Shown: one piece after another, positions 1 to 10,409 of the stretch | Position numbering within the stretch: the first letter of the stretch is position 1 | Layout of the letters: every line of letters starts with the position of its first letter | From: Phymorhynchus buccinoides | Taxonomy: Eukaryota > Mollusca > Gastropoda > Neogastropoda > Raphitomidae | Assembly: GCA_017654935.2 (NCBI GenBank) | Contig: CM065711.1 | Coordinates: forward strand, 33,435,217 to 33,499,216 | Reading direction: 5' to 3' | Length of the DNA stretch: 64,000 nucleotides | Notes under the pieces: model-generated | Seen by the model: only the letters and a program-made list of their open reading frames with translations | What the model was told of the DNA's origin: nothing | The model's database searches: none | Position numbers and translations under genes: made by a program

Positions 1-129
1 AAGTAGGACAAACAGTCTTCGAAGACTACTTGACACAGTTTTTAAGTAGGACAAACAGTCTTCGAAGACTACTTGACACAGTTTTTAAGTAGGACAAACA
101 GTCTTCGAAGACTACTTGACACATTTTTG
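1..129. repeat. 43-bp tandem repeat with perfect 14-bp palindrome
   Basis: Three copies start at 1, 44 and 87; the window edge cuts the array, so more may lie upstream. Each unit carries the self-complementary core AGTCTTCGAAGACT, flanked by AAGTAG and CTACTTGAC that nearly extend the palindrome. It sits just outside the Polinton-like genes and could be part of that element's end or an unrelated minisatellite. Confidence 0.9.
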
Positions 130-359
130 GGCTTTACAGTTTTATTTTTAGTGTCTTACGTGAAAGCAACTAGACCAACACATGAACGTTTATTCCAGTT
201 GCTGAGCAAAACCAAACTGCTAGTGACTGCTTAGTAGCTTAGTCAGAAGCAACAAAAGAAGTTCTGGATTGGTTGAGAGTTACCTCCTTTACCTATAAAA
301 AATGCATGCAAAACATTTAAGCGTACAGCCATAGCCCTGTTCAAAATAAAGGCAAAGAG

Positions 360-598
360 GCTGTACGCATACAACCCCCCTTATTAAGTTAACAAAATGA
401 TTTATTAAGTTGTTAATATTGCTTAAGTTTTTAATTAAGTTTTTATTAAGTTCTTGTTAAGTCAACTTCAAGTCGCTAATAAGTTCTTTGTAAGTTGCGT
501 CAAGTTTTTATTAAGTTTTAACACAAAAACTTAATAAGTTCTTATCGAGTTACTTACTTAAGTTATTGTTAAGTTTTTATTAAGTTCTAAAACAATAA
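360..598. repeat. AT-rich region of degenerate TTAAGTT repeats
   Basis: The motif TTAAGTT / AAGTTNTTATTAAGT recurs many times with irregular spacing between the left edge and the stop of the first minus-strand gene. It could be a noncoding terminal or control region of the Polinton-like element. No gene is seen in 130-598. Confidence 0.7.
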
Positions 599-599
599 T

Positions 600-1016
600 T
601 TATTGCATTAAAAATGGATCGCTCTTAGGTTTTAAGCTTTTTGGTGTTTGGTTTTCTTGTTTGTTTGTTGCTTTCTTTGGTTGTACTGTTTGTACTTCTA
701 CTCGTGTTTTTGGCTTTGGTTGCTTATATTTTTTATATAAATTATAAGCCAGATAACCAACACCCAGACCTCCACCAATAATAAACAAAACATATTGATT
801 ATCTTGTTTTATTTCTTCTTTTTGAACTGGTGGAACTGTATGTGCTACTGTTTTGTTTTCTTCATCGTTTTTAGTCAGTAGGTTATGTTTTTGTTTACGG
901 TTCCACTCTGCTAGTCGTTTTCCGGCCTGAACTCGACCAGGACTTTTAGTCACCTGATTCACTTGACTCAGGCTCTGAACTTCCTGATTCTGCTCTGGAT
1001 TCTCTGTCACGTTCAT
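600..1016 (-). CDS. Polinton small membrane protein
   Basis: A 138-aa frame. The N-terminal half is charged and Gln/Lys-rich and includes an RVQAGKRLAEWNRK segment, which I recall from small accessory proteins of invertebrate Polinton/adintovirus-like elements. One hydrophobic segment around residues 76-92 (VLFIIGGGLGVGYLAYNLY) is followed by a Lys-rich tail, so a single-pass membrane or virion-associated protein is likely. The ATG at 1014-1016 lies inside the 3' end of the next minus-strand gene, a 71-bp overlap in another frame, which suggests coupled expression. The biochemical function is unknown. No stop or frameshift is seen. Confidence 0.7.
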   Translation of the reverse strand: MNVTENPEQNQEVQSLSQVNQVTKSPGRVQAGKRLAEWNRKQKHNLLTKNDEENKTVAHTVPPVQKEEIKQDNQYVLFIIGGGLGVGYLAYNLYKKYKQPKPKTRVEVQTVQPKKATNKQENQTPKSLKPKSDPFLMQ

Positions 1017-1470
1017 TTTTAATAGCGATAAAATCTATATGATTAAAAGTAATTAACCCCATGACAACTGGCGAAAGAAGCCCACCAAACCTATAATAAA
1101 GATCACAACTAACAGACTCCAATGACTTTGTTAAAACAGGATCTTGACTTAAATCGTACATTAAATCTTGTTGTGAATCGACAGGAAGAAATTGATTAAC
1201 TAACTTTGTGTACAAGCCTAACACTGTTTGACCCAAACTTTTAACCATTTTAGATCCTAACTGCGCTTCGTATCTGTTGTGGTACTTTTCAATGTCAGCA
1301 GATCCCATTAGTTGAATCTGTTCTATACTAAATTCTGTTCCTAAGTATTGTTTTGTTTTTCCACACGCAGCAAGAGAGTATAGTCTTTCCTTTTTATTCA
1401 TAACACTTGCCGACACTTCATCAGAAATTACTGCTTCCTGCGCATTTAATAGTAGTTCGTCACAATTCAT
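946..1470 (-). CDS. Polinton accessory protein, 174 aa
   Basis: The ATG at 1468-1470 faces the plus-strand genes. The protein is mostly helical in character, with a central LGSKMVKSLGQTVLGLYTKL stretch and a moderately hydrophobic C-terminal third (LLSPVVMGLITFNHIDFIAI). The tail is Ser/Glu/Asp-rich. I recognise this as a conserved small protein of invertebrate Polinton/adintovirus-like elements, normally encoded next to the short membrane protein; its role is not established. The last 71 bp overlap the following minus-strand gene. The frame is intact. Confidence 0.7.
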   Translation of the reverse strand: MNCDELLLNAQEAVISDEVSASVMNKKERLYSLAACGKTKQYLGTEFSIEQIQLMGSADIEKYHNRYEAQLGSKMVKSLGQTVLGLYTKLVNQFLPVDSQQDLMYDLSQDPVLTKSLESVSCDLYYRFGGLLSPVVMGLITFNHIDFIAIKNERDRESRAESGSSEPESSESGD

Positions 1471-1508
1471 TTTTAATTGATTTATATTTTTATTTTGAAA
1501 AACAAAAA
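1471..1508. promoter_or_regulatory. Probable bidirectional promoter of the element
   Basis: A 38-bp, very AT-rich gap separates the divergent start codons at 1470 (minus) and 1509 (plus). No other space is available for both promoters. This is inferred from layout only. Confidence 0.45.
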
Positions 1509-1739
1509 ATGAGTGCTGAAAAAACTGTTGTTAATCTTGTATATCAATCTGCTGTGATTGGTGGACTTAGTGTAGGGTTCACGATGGTTGGTAAGAAATT
1601 ATTGAAAATGAAATCAGCTGACCTTGGAAAACTTGACCTAGAGGACTCTGCTAAATTAATTGCCATAATTACAGCTTCAATCGCAACAAAAGACTTTTTA
1701 GCTAAACAAGGAATAATTCCAGAAAATATAAATATGTAA
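1509..1739 (+). CDS. Polinton small hydrophobic protein, 76 aa
   Basis: The open frame extends upstream to 1407, but I choose the ATG at 1509 because it follows an A-run like the other plus-strand genes, and because the upstream part overlaps the divergent gene. Two hydrophobic stretches are visible, residues 10-28 (VYQSAVIGGLSVGFTMVG) and 50-60 (LIAIITASIAT), with a basic linker between (KKLLKMK). The match to short structural/membrane proteins of invertebrate Polintons is by recall. It is followed after 6 bp by the next gene, an operon-like packing. No damage is seen. Confidence 0.72.
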   Translation: MSAEKTVVNLVYQSAVIGGLSVGFTMVGKKLLKMKSADLGKLDLEDSAKLIAIITASIATKDFLAKQGIIPENINM

Positions 1740-1745
1740 AATAAA

Positions 1746-2150
1746 ATGGCTTCACTCGCAATGATGATTGGCGGTGCTGTAGTAAACGCACTTGCTTTTT
1801 CAGGCAGTAATTACATGTTCAGTAAACTAGAAACAAACAAGGAAAGAAAGAGACACGACAGAGCAATAGAACAATTAGCTAAAGCACAAGACGCCTATGA
1901 AAAGCAAAGACTCGCTCAGTTAGATTTCATTAACAACAAATTAAAACTACAAAACCATGCAGCCTACACTTTTAAGAATGTTGACGTCGCCATTAAAGAG
2001 TATTATTTAGTGACGGGAGAAAAAATAGTTCAGTTACCACCACCAAAATTAAGCGACTTCTACCAACCATCTGAAAAACAAATTCAACAGGAAATAGCAT
2101 TTATTGTAATCGGTATGACTGCTGTTTATTTCATCGCAAAAAACGTATAG
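1746..2150 (+). CDS. Polinton membrane/coiled-coil protein, 134 aa
   Basis: The N-terminus has a hydrophobic Gly/Ala-rich segment (residues 4-24). A charged helical region follows (about residues 28-75; ERKRHDRAIEQLAKAQDAYEK), likely coiled coil. After a Pro-rich linker (QLPPPKLSDFYQPS) comes a C-terminal hydrophobic anchor (about 116-131). This layout matches the small protein usually found just upstream of the integrase in these elements, probably virion-associated. It starts 7 bp after the previous stop and ends 8 bp before the integrase ATG. Intact. Confidence 0.72.
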   Translation: MASLAMMIGGAVVNALAFSGSNYMFSKLETNKERKRHDRAIEQLAKAQDAYEKQRLAQLDFINNKLKLQNHAAYTFKNVDVAIKEYYLVTGEKIVQLPPPKLSDFYQPSEKQIQQEIAFIVIGMTAVYFIAKNV

Positions 2151-2157
2151 TATAAAA

Positions 2158-3135
2158 ATGAACGATAAACTATCTAAAATTTATTATTCACCAAAAGGTT
2201 ATTGGAAAGGTTTAACAGCTATTCAAAAACTCAGTCAGGCAGCAGGAGTCACTGAACAAACAGCAAAAGAATGGCTATCTAAACAAGCTATATGGCAAAT
2301 CTATTTACCAGCGTCTAAACGAATTAAAAGACCACACTTCATTAACTCAACACCGAATGACACTCATCAAATGGATCTTCTATACCTCCCTCATGACACT
2401 ATCAGAAGAAAAATATTTAAATACGCGCTTACAGTCATCGACATTGCTTCAAGATATAAAGATGCTGAACCATTGACTGATAAAAGTGCTACTTCAGTCT
2501 CTGTGGCTTTACAAGAAATCTACAGACGCGGCCCATTAACCTATCCTCGCATGGTTCAAGTTGATGAAGGAAAAGAATTTAAAGGACAATTCAATCAGCT
2601 ACTGTTAAAATTCAAAGTCGCTATAAAAAGAGGTATTCCCGGAAATCATAAATCTCAGGCCTTAGTTGAAAACTTTAACAAACAATTGGCAGAAAGACTT
2701 TTTTCTTACCAATATCACAGAGAACTCCTTGACAATACTAGAAACACTGAATGGGTTAGAAGACTGTCTACTGTCTAGTCATGAATAACGAAGAATCAAA
2801 AGTCACAGGATTTAAACCAGTAAAAGCAATACAGAAGAAAACAATTGACTTACCAATTCAACATTCAATTACAAAACAACAAAAAATTAAAAGAAATACC
2901 ATTTGGAGTAAAAGTAAGGTTTCTTTATGCACCTGGAGAAGCAGAAGGAGACACTCGTATAAGAGCAACAGACCCGATATGGAGCATTGATCCCTATGAA
3001 ATAAAAAGAATAATACAAATGAATCCGCCCGTGTATTATTTAAGAGAAACTGATACAACAAAACGACCAGCCCCGCAAAGAGCCTTTGTTAAAGAAGAAC
3101 TACAGATAATCCCACTAGACACAGTTCCAATTTAG
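2158..3135 (+). pseudogene. Retroviral-like (rve) integrase of Polinton, frame broken
   Basis: This would insert the element into host DNA. The first 206 aa carry a helix-turn-helix-like N-terminus and the rve catalytic core, with acidic residues D73 (HQMDLLYL), D136 (VQVDEGKEF) and E171 (ALVENFNK), spacing D,D(34)E. The original frame then meets a TAG at about 2776. Homologous sequence continues in a second frame (NNEESKVTGFKPVKAI, from about 2781) and returns to the first frame by about 2880, where the typical C-terminal region (APGEAEGD, RATDPIWS, AFVKEEL) runs to the stop at 3135. The two shifts compensate each other. They may be true decay or small sequencing errors. An N-terminal zinc-binding domain is not visible. 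Confidence 0.85.
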
Positions 3136-3287
3136 AAAGAGCTTTAAATATAGACTTAGAAGAATTATTTTATTTTATTTACTTTTTTGTGTGCTTTACA
3201 GTTAAATCCTAAACCTTTTAGTACATTTTCAACGAATAATTATTTTAATTTAATAAAAAAAAATTGAGTTAGAAAAAGAAACTCAGC

Positions 3288-3923
3288 ATGGCAATGACAC
3301 TTGATGATGTACGCGAACATTTAGACAATGTTTTTAAAGAAACAGAATTAGAAGTTATTGATCCAGAAAATGTACTAGAAAGTGTAAAACATGCTATTTC
3401 ACAAATACCTGAAAAACTAATAATAGAACCACCAGTTAAAGTAATGTTAGCAGTTTACATAGATTATGAAACAGTTAATAAGGAGCAGCTACAAGTATGG
3501 GTCTCTACTAAACAACAAGTAATTCTTTCTTATAATGATTTTACAGAAACCTGGGCAGACGAAATGATCACCCAGTTCATCAATGCATCAGAAGAGGCAA
3601 AACTGAGAGGATCTGGTTGGTCAGAAGGCGGAGTATTAGAAATTAAATTAAGGGAGAGTAAATATGCCCCCATCGTAGGAAACTCGTTTATTCCTTTACC
3701 TAAAGATTTAATTTCAAAACGAGCAGTATTAAACATTAAAAATTCAGATAACTGATGTTTTATGTGGTGCGTTTTAGCTAAACTTTATTATGTTAAAAAG
3801 AACGCAGAGAGAGTTATTAACTATCAACCTTACATAAATGAATTAAACTTTAATGGAATCGACTTTCCTGTAAGCCTAAACAAAATTGATCAATTTGAAG
3901 AACAGAATAACCCAATTTCAATT
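3288..3923 (+). pseudogene. N-terminal fragment of Polinton PolB gene
   Basis: Residues near 3590-3890 match the region that precedes the exonuclease domain in invertebrate Polinton/adintovirus protein-primed B-family DNA polymerases: a LRGSGWSEGG motif, then NSFIPLPKDL, AVLNIKNSDN, and after an in-frame TGA (3753-3755), CFMWCVL and INELNFNGIDFPVSL. The family has a sense codon (commonly Lys, Gln or Arg) where this copy has TGA. Past about 3923 the polymerase reading ends abruptly and capsid sequence begins in the same frame. The exonuclease and polymerase domains (several hundred residues) are gone. Identification is from remembered family motifs. Confidence 0.72.
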
Positions 3924-4949
3924 AAAATTAAGATTACTATTAAACTTGAAGGGAGAGAGGTAATGTCTTTAGATAATGCAGATGTCTTTTTGATTTATAG
4001 TGATTTATGGCTCACAGAAAATGAAAGAAAAGATAGGATTTATCAGGGAATACAGGGAGATAATGGTATAAAACATAGAATTGATGCTGAAGACAAAAAA
4101 GTTGACAATCAAGATGAGTTAGTTACAAAAGTTTATGGTAATCGATTTTATATACCTCTTGATTTCGAGCTGTTAAACACGCACTCCCCGTATTATCAGG
4201 GTGCTTTACAAGATAGGCTTATGTATGAATTAACTTTTAATGATTACAGTCGTGTTATCAGATCAGCAACAGATCCTGATGCAAAATATAGTATTTCAGA
4301 CATCACATTAGAGTTTGATGTTGTTCGTCATCAAGAATTAGCTCGGTTGATCTCACAACAATACCAGACAAGATTAGCAATATACTACAACAGAATTTTA
4401 AATCACAGTAAAATACCTAAAAACAAATCAGACACAATTTGGAACATCGATTTGAATGTATCAGCAAGGTCATTGAAAGGGATTTTGTTGCTGTTTGAGG
4501 AGTCCAAAAAACCCTTTAACAGATTAAGCGAGAAGTTTTATCATCCTAAAATAACTAAACAAACATGCACGATTGAAGGACAACCGAATCAGTTGTTTGC
4601 AAGCGGTCTTTTGCCTTATCAGCATTTTGATGAAATACGAAAGCTGTTGGGTGGAGGTGGACGACAAAGAGATCCGGTGGCTGATCTTGTTTGCAAAGAC
4701 CTCCATCTTCATGATGTCAGACTTGAAGATTATTTATATTCGAAGTATGCTATGTGGCTAGATCTTAGAACAACAGAAGATAACAAACTACATGGCAGTG
4801 GAAGAACAGTTGGTGATGGGTCAGGAGGAATAAACATTCAAATCCATAAAGAAGCAGAAGAGAGTAAGCAAATATTTATTTATGTTTATTTACAATGCGA
4901 TGCTCAGCTGAACATTGAAGACAACAGATTAAAAGATATCGTGTATTAA
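3762..4949 (+). pseudogene. Chimeric frame: PolB scrap fused to hexon-type major capsid protein
   Basis: The open frame of 395 aa has two parts. Residues 1 to about 54 continue the PolB N-terminal fragment. From about residue 55 (nt 3924) to the end it is the double-jelly-roll hexon-like major capsid protein of Polinton/adintovirus-like elements. Marker motifs are NADVFLIYSDLW, YGNRFYIPLDFELL, ARSLKGILLLFEE, CTIEGQPNQLFASG, LHLHDVRLEDYL and HGSGRTVGDGSGG, ending in DAQLNIEDNRLKDIVY. The capsid N-terminus is missing, so the fold would be incomplete. The fusion most simply reflects a deletion that removed the polymerase body, other genes and the capsid start. The ATPase begins 4 bp after the stop. 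The frame itself has no break. Confidence 0.8.
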
Positions 4950-4953
4950 AATA

Positions 4954-5574
4954 ATGGATTTGAAGACTAATTTAAATTTTCTTACAAAAGAACCTCATTG
5001 CGGTTTATTTTGCGGAATGACAGGCTGCGGAAAAACAATATTCGCTTTAGATTTAATACAAACGGTTTATCGTAATCACCTTGAACACATAGTAATATTC
5101 TGCACGACTTTAGAATACAACAAATCTTATAAAGAAAGAAAGTTCATTTGGACGGATGACAAAATCTATTTGGTCAATCCTAGTGATAAACTAAGCGAAT
5201 GTTTAGAGCATTTTTATAAACTGTTTAAAGGAACATCAACTTTGTTTATCATTGATGATTGCTCAGCTGAAAGAGACATTGTTAAAAAAAGAAATAGTTT
5301 AGCAAAACTAGCATTCAGTGGTCGGCATGCAGGAATTAGCGTATGGATTTTAACGCAGAAGTATAATTCGGTTTTAAAAGACTTTAGAGAACAGTTAAAG
5401 ACTGTCGTTTTGTTTTTTACTAAAGACAAAAACAGCTTTGATGAGTGTCTTGATGAAAATGATGTTGTCGAATCAAAAGAAGAAAAAAATAAAATTAAAG
5501 AAAGGCTAAAAAAAGAGAAATTCTGTAAACTAGTATTAAAAACAGATTTTCCTAGTCAGTACAAATGTTTGTAA
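4954..5574 (+). CDS. DNA-packaging ATPase (FtsK/HerA, A32-like) of Polinton
   Basis: A 206-aa P-loop ATPase that would pump element DNA into capsids. Walker A is GMTGCGKT at residues 21-28; Walker B is LFIIDD at about 97-102. A following sensor-like segment reads AFSGRHAGISVWILTQKYN, which is characteristic of the Polinton/adintovirus packaging ATPase. The length fits the compact family. The ATG follows the capsid stop by 4 bp. No stop or frame break is seen, so this is the best-preserved gene of the element, although without polymerase and protease it cannot support an active element. Confidence 0.88.
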   Translation: MDLKTNLNFLTKEPHCGLFCGMTGCGKTIFALDLIQTVYRNHLEHIVIFCTTLEYNKSYKERKFIWTDDKIYLVNPSDKLSECLEHFYKLFKGTSTLFIIDDCSAERDIVKKRNSLAKLAFSGRHAGISVWILTQKYNSVLKDFREQLKTVVLFFTKDKNSFDECLDENDVVESKEEKNKIKERLKKEKFCKLVLKTDFPSQYKCL

Positions 5575-6031
5575 AAAAAATCAGAACGTGTAGAATATTT
5601 TATGAGAATTTCCTTCTTTTTTTGGTTAAAAAATAGTGTTGTTTTCCGGGAAAAGGGGAAGACGGGTTTTTTTAGTTGTTGGTTTTTTCTTCCCTAAAAG
5701 TAGTGTTTTTGTATTAAAAATGGGAGTAAAAAGGCGACGGATTTTTGCTCTTTTTTGGCCCCTAAAAGTAGTGTTTTTGTATCTACAATTGGGGTAAAAA
5801 AAAGTCTGAGCCAGAACCGCCCTTCTTCCGTTCTCTCAGAATGAGTTTGTTACAATCTCATGCAAATTTTTAAAAACACTTCTAGTTATATCACAAGATT
5901 ACATGCTGTCCCACTCCGTTGATAAAGACACTTGAAATGAATATTGCAGAATGTTCAGACACACAGTGACCCCATTTCTAGCACTATCAGTGACTATGTA
6001 GTATACATGTACCAGTAAGCAGTTAATTGGT
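5575..6031. other. Noncoding right flank of element
   Basis: Near 5693 and 5760 the phrase CCTAAAAGTAGTGTTTTTGTAT repeats at about 68-bp spacing, with a weaker copy at 5629. The GGGGAAGACGGG stretch at 5656 resembles the tip of the foldback MITE seen at 12.7 and 37.2 kb. From about 5830 to 6031 I see nothing recognisable. Confidence 0.5.
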
Positions 6032-6628
<597 letters not shown>

Positions 6629-6642
6629 GTGAAAAAAAGCTT

Positions 6643-7030
6643 TGTCCGCTTATTCTTTAACCCTCAATAAAGATGATTTTGACCTGACTTGACTTGACAC
6701 ACACGGTCTGTCACACACACACACAAAATCTCAGTCACTATTATTTTTTCCCCAACTCCCTCTTCCTCTTTCCTTTTATTTTACCACTATGATTACATTT
6801 GTCCATATATATGTATACATAATCATTGTATTGTGCTTGTATGAAGTATGTATTTTCCATGATTCTTGATTGTGACTGATTTTTCTCCAGTTTATGTTTT
6901 TCATTTATTTGCCTTAATTGTTTATCTTATTAATTCATGACGACAGGATGTAAAAAAGCTTTATCAAGCTTATAAATTATTTTATCATGAATAAAGATCA
7001 TTTTGACTTGACTTGACTTGACTTGACTGC
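6643..7030 (+). mobile_element. Retroelement 3' tails ending in (ACTTG)n
   Basis: Two related stretches (6643-6705 and about 6950-7027) read AATAAAGATnATTTTGAC followed by repeated ACTTG. This layout, a polyadenylation-like motif followed by a short tandem tail, is typical of non-LTR retrotransposon or SINE 3' ends. A similar end occurs near 7628-7660. No coding part is present. Confidence 0.55.
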
Positions 7031-7185
7031 CCTATAGATACTACTTGATTTTTTAAGAATAAAAAGACTTGTAAACAAACACACACACACATACACACAC
7101 ACAAAAGAACAAAATCAAAAAGGTGGCAAGCAATGTGTCTACAAACAAACAGTTTGGTTTTAACACCTATTATTCAGACTCTCTT

Positions 7186-7300
7186 TGTCTCTGTCTGTCT
7201 GTCTCTGTCTGTCTGTCTCAGTGTCTGTCTGTCTGTCTGTCTGCCATTCTGCCACCGAATCTCTGTATTGTCGGGTGTCGGTCTATCTGTTCGTCTGCCC

Positions 7301-7388
<88 letters not shown>

Positions 7389-7496
7389 TGCATGCGTTAC
7401 TTAGTTTTTGTTGTTGGAAGTTTTCTTTGATTTTTTTTAATTTATTATTATTTCCCAGGGCTGGATGGAAAAAAAAGCTGTCATTGCTTATCTCAT

Positions 7497-7534
<38 letters not shown>
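7186..7534. repeat. (CTGT)n and (CT)n microsatellites
   Basis: CTGT-rich at 7186-7243, pure CT at about 7304-7385 and 7497-7534. Long Ser/Leu or Cys/Val-like frames here are repeat artefacts. Confidence 0.95.
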
Positions 7535-7538
<4 letters not shown>

Positions 7539-7835
7539 CAATTTATGTGTTGTTTTGTTCAAATTGTGACATCCTTTTTTAAAAATATATTTTATCACTC
7601 CATTGTATGGGCATGGCCTAACAATTAAAATATATTCTTGACGTGACTTGACTTGATTGAGTCTCTCTCAGTTGGGTTGAGAGAGACATTCAGGAAACGG
7701 ATCACAGGGAGAAACAGACACAGAAGAGGAAACACCGACATTGATCACAACGAAGATGTATTATTACTAATAATAATACTAATAATAATACAATACCTAT
7801 AACATTAGGCATTCATAATAAGACATTTTGTACAG

Positions 7836-8055
7836 ATACAGTTATACCTCCCTTATAAGACCTCCCATTAAAAGACTCCCTCGCATTCATAATAAGACAT
7901 TTTGTACAGATACAGTTATACCTCCCTTATAAGACCTCCCATTAAAAGACTCCCTCCCACATAAGACCTACTTCTCTGAGACATTGCCCTTCTTTGTAAG
8001 TATTAAAATTACCTCCCTTATAAGACCTCCCATTATAAGACTCCCTCCCATATAA
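7836..8055. mobile_element. Degenerate pogo-like MITE fragments
   Basis: Repeats of CCTCCCTTATAAGACCTCCC and its variants match the body of the CAGTGGAACC-ended MITEs at 33.2 and 35.3 kb. Here the copy is tandemly re-duplicated (the phrase CATTCATAATAAGACATTTT occurs at about 7810 and 7886) and lacks intact ends. Confidence 0.6.
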
Positions 8056-8125
8056 GAGACATTGCCAAATGACAACTTTTTCATTGCCAAGTGCTGGGAT
8101 TAATGTGTGCTAAGTGCATGGGCAC

Positions 8126-8159
<34 letters not shown>

Positions 8160-8279
8160 TCCACGTTCAGACCGTAAGGCCTAATGCAAAGAGAGAGGGA
8201 AAATGCCCCGTACCCAGGTTTGAACTCGGGTTTACTTGACAGAAGGCGAACATGATACCTCTGTGCCACTCTACACCTG
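8056..8279 (-). mobile_element. tRNA-derived SINE (family A), partial
   Basis: Reverse-strand copy of the SINE best seen at 24004-24404. The tRNA-like head (B box around GTTTGAACTCGGG in plus orientation) lies at the right end and the GATAAACCGAGGTCC body to the left. The 3' half is missing. Confidence 0.75.
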
Positions 8280-8285
8280 TACAGC

Positions 8286-8770
<485 letters not shown>

Positions 8771-8938
8771 TCCAAGCCAGACAGGCACACCAGCCTCAGG
8801 TATGATACACAACCACACAAAATATAAAGTGATTCTGTTCAGCGGTTCACAAGCTACTGCACAGACAGTGCTCAAACAACAAAAACCAATACCCTCCTCT
8901 TCAGATAGAAGCAGGGGGCTAACAATGAATATACTTAC

Positions 8939-9237
8939 CTGTCACAATCCCCACTTTGAATGGAAAACCTCGGATCAACGATTTTCACAGTCTCACCATC
9001 CGCATACTCCCTCACTTCCTCTTCTTCTTCCTCATCGAAATCAGGCGTTCTCACGGTCACTGATAGAATAATGGAACTGGGCGTTTGTCGATTTCTACCA
9101 TCTGCTGAACGATTCTGATCAGCATCGCTGCTCGTTGAACCTGCCGAATCGTATCTGTGTCGTGATCGAATCAAAGGTTCTTTCTCACTCTCTATTTCGT
9201 CTGCATTCGCAAATTGAACATCGTTTGAAGAAGCCAT
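8939..9237 (-). CDS. First coding exon of an unrecognised gene
   Basis: The ATG at 9235-9237 opens 99 codons that end at a consensus donor (CAG then GTAAGT, plus-strand 8933-8941), exon phase 2. Composition is normal for protein, unlike the surrounding microsatellites: an acidic Ser-rich N-terminus, an EKEPLI segment that fits the acidic dileucine sorting pattern, a basic RSRHRY, then SIILSVTVRTPDFD, a run of six Glu and VREYADGETVKIVDPRFS. This suggests a cytosolic N-terminal tail of a membrane or trafficking protein, but I do not recognise the family. Further exons must lie at lower coordinates; none was found, so they may be beyond the Polinton or lost. It is head to head with SNRNP40, about 2.4 kb apart. 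Confidence 0.65.
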
Positions 9238-9510
9238 GATGATTGATTATTGTTCCAAGCTAGGCCTAACATTCTCCTATGCAGATGGGGAAAACATTGC
9301 ACTGAAGTTGAAGCAGTTAGAGTTAACTAGGTTATTGACCTACTTGTCAAGTTATCCATGTGACTTCAAAGTTATCATGTAGACATGAATCACCCACGCC
9401 CCCTTTTTGGGGACGACCATGTTGATCTTTTGTTATCAAAGGGAGATTATCTTGTGATTTGATAGGCTAATACACGATAGAGTTGTCGTCTCACGTGATA
9501 AGTTCAAGCA

Positions 9511-10127
<617 letters not shown>

Positions 10128-10159
10128 AATGTGTATAACATTTTTCATAATACTGACAA

Positions 10160-10405
10160 AACTAACAAATGTTTGTTTCAATTATTTAATGATTTGAGAA
10201 CCCGTAACAGCGAACTCAAAATACTAACCCAATGCAGTAGAACAGTAGAACTAACATAGGCCTATAAGGACTTCTTTTCTAACAGAGTCACTCAGTACTG
10301 GAACAATCTCCCTGCACAAACTAAACTTGCTTCCAACATTAACAATTTCAAAAACCTCCTGGATAGTGATCCCAAAACTGCTGTATTGAAATACAGTTAT
10401 GATTA
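10160..10405 (+). pseudogene. LINE reverse-transcriptase C-terminal remnant
   Basis: The translated phrases FFSNRVTQYWNNLPAQTKL and NNFKNLLDSDP fit the extreme C-terminus of non-LTR retrotransposon ORF2 proteins, ending in TAA at 10403-10405. An in-frame TAG at 10257 interrupts the upstream part (FNDLRTRNSELKILTQCS). Only the end of the element remains. Confidence 0.65.
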
Positions 10406-10409
10406 ATGC

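Larger units (their letters stand above)
180..5830. mobile_element. Decayed Polinton/Maverick (adintovirus-like) element
   Basis: Seven linked genes resemble the Polinton/adintovirus set: two small minus-strand proteins, two small plus-strand membrane proteins, rve integrase, PolB N-terminal fragment, hexon-type capsid remainder and FtsK/HerA packaging ATPase. The PolB exonuclease and polymerase domains, the adenain-like protease and the penton protein are not visible, and a full-size element (15-20 kb in this family) is far longer than this. No terminal inverted repeats were found, so the borders given are only where recognisable content starts and ends. Breaks: two frame shifts in the integrase, an in-frame TGA and a deletion fusion in PolB/capsid. 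It is an inactive fossil. Confidence 0.88.

Noticed and set aside
3753..3755. TGA as a selenocysteine codon
   Set aside because: The position is not a Cys/Sec site in the family and other damage in the element points to decay.
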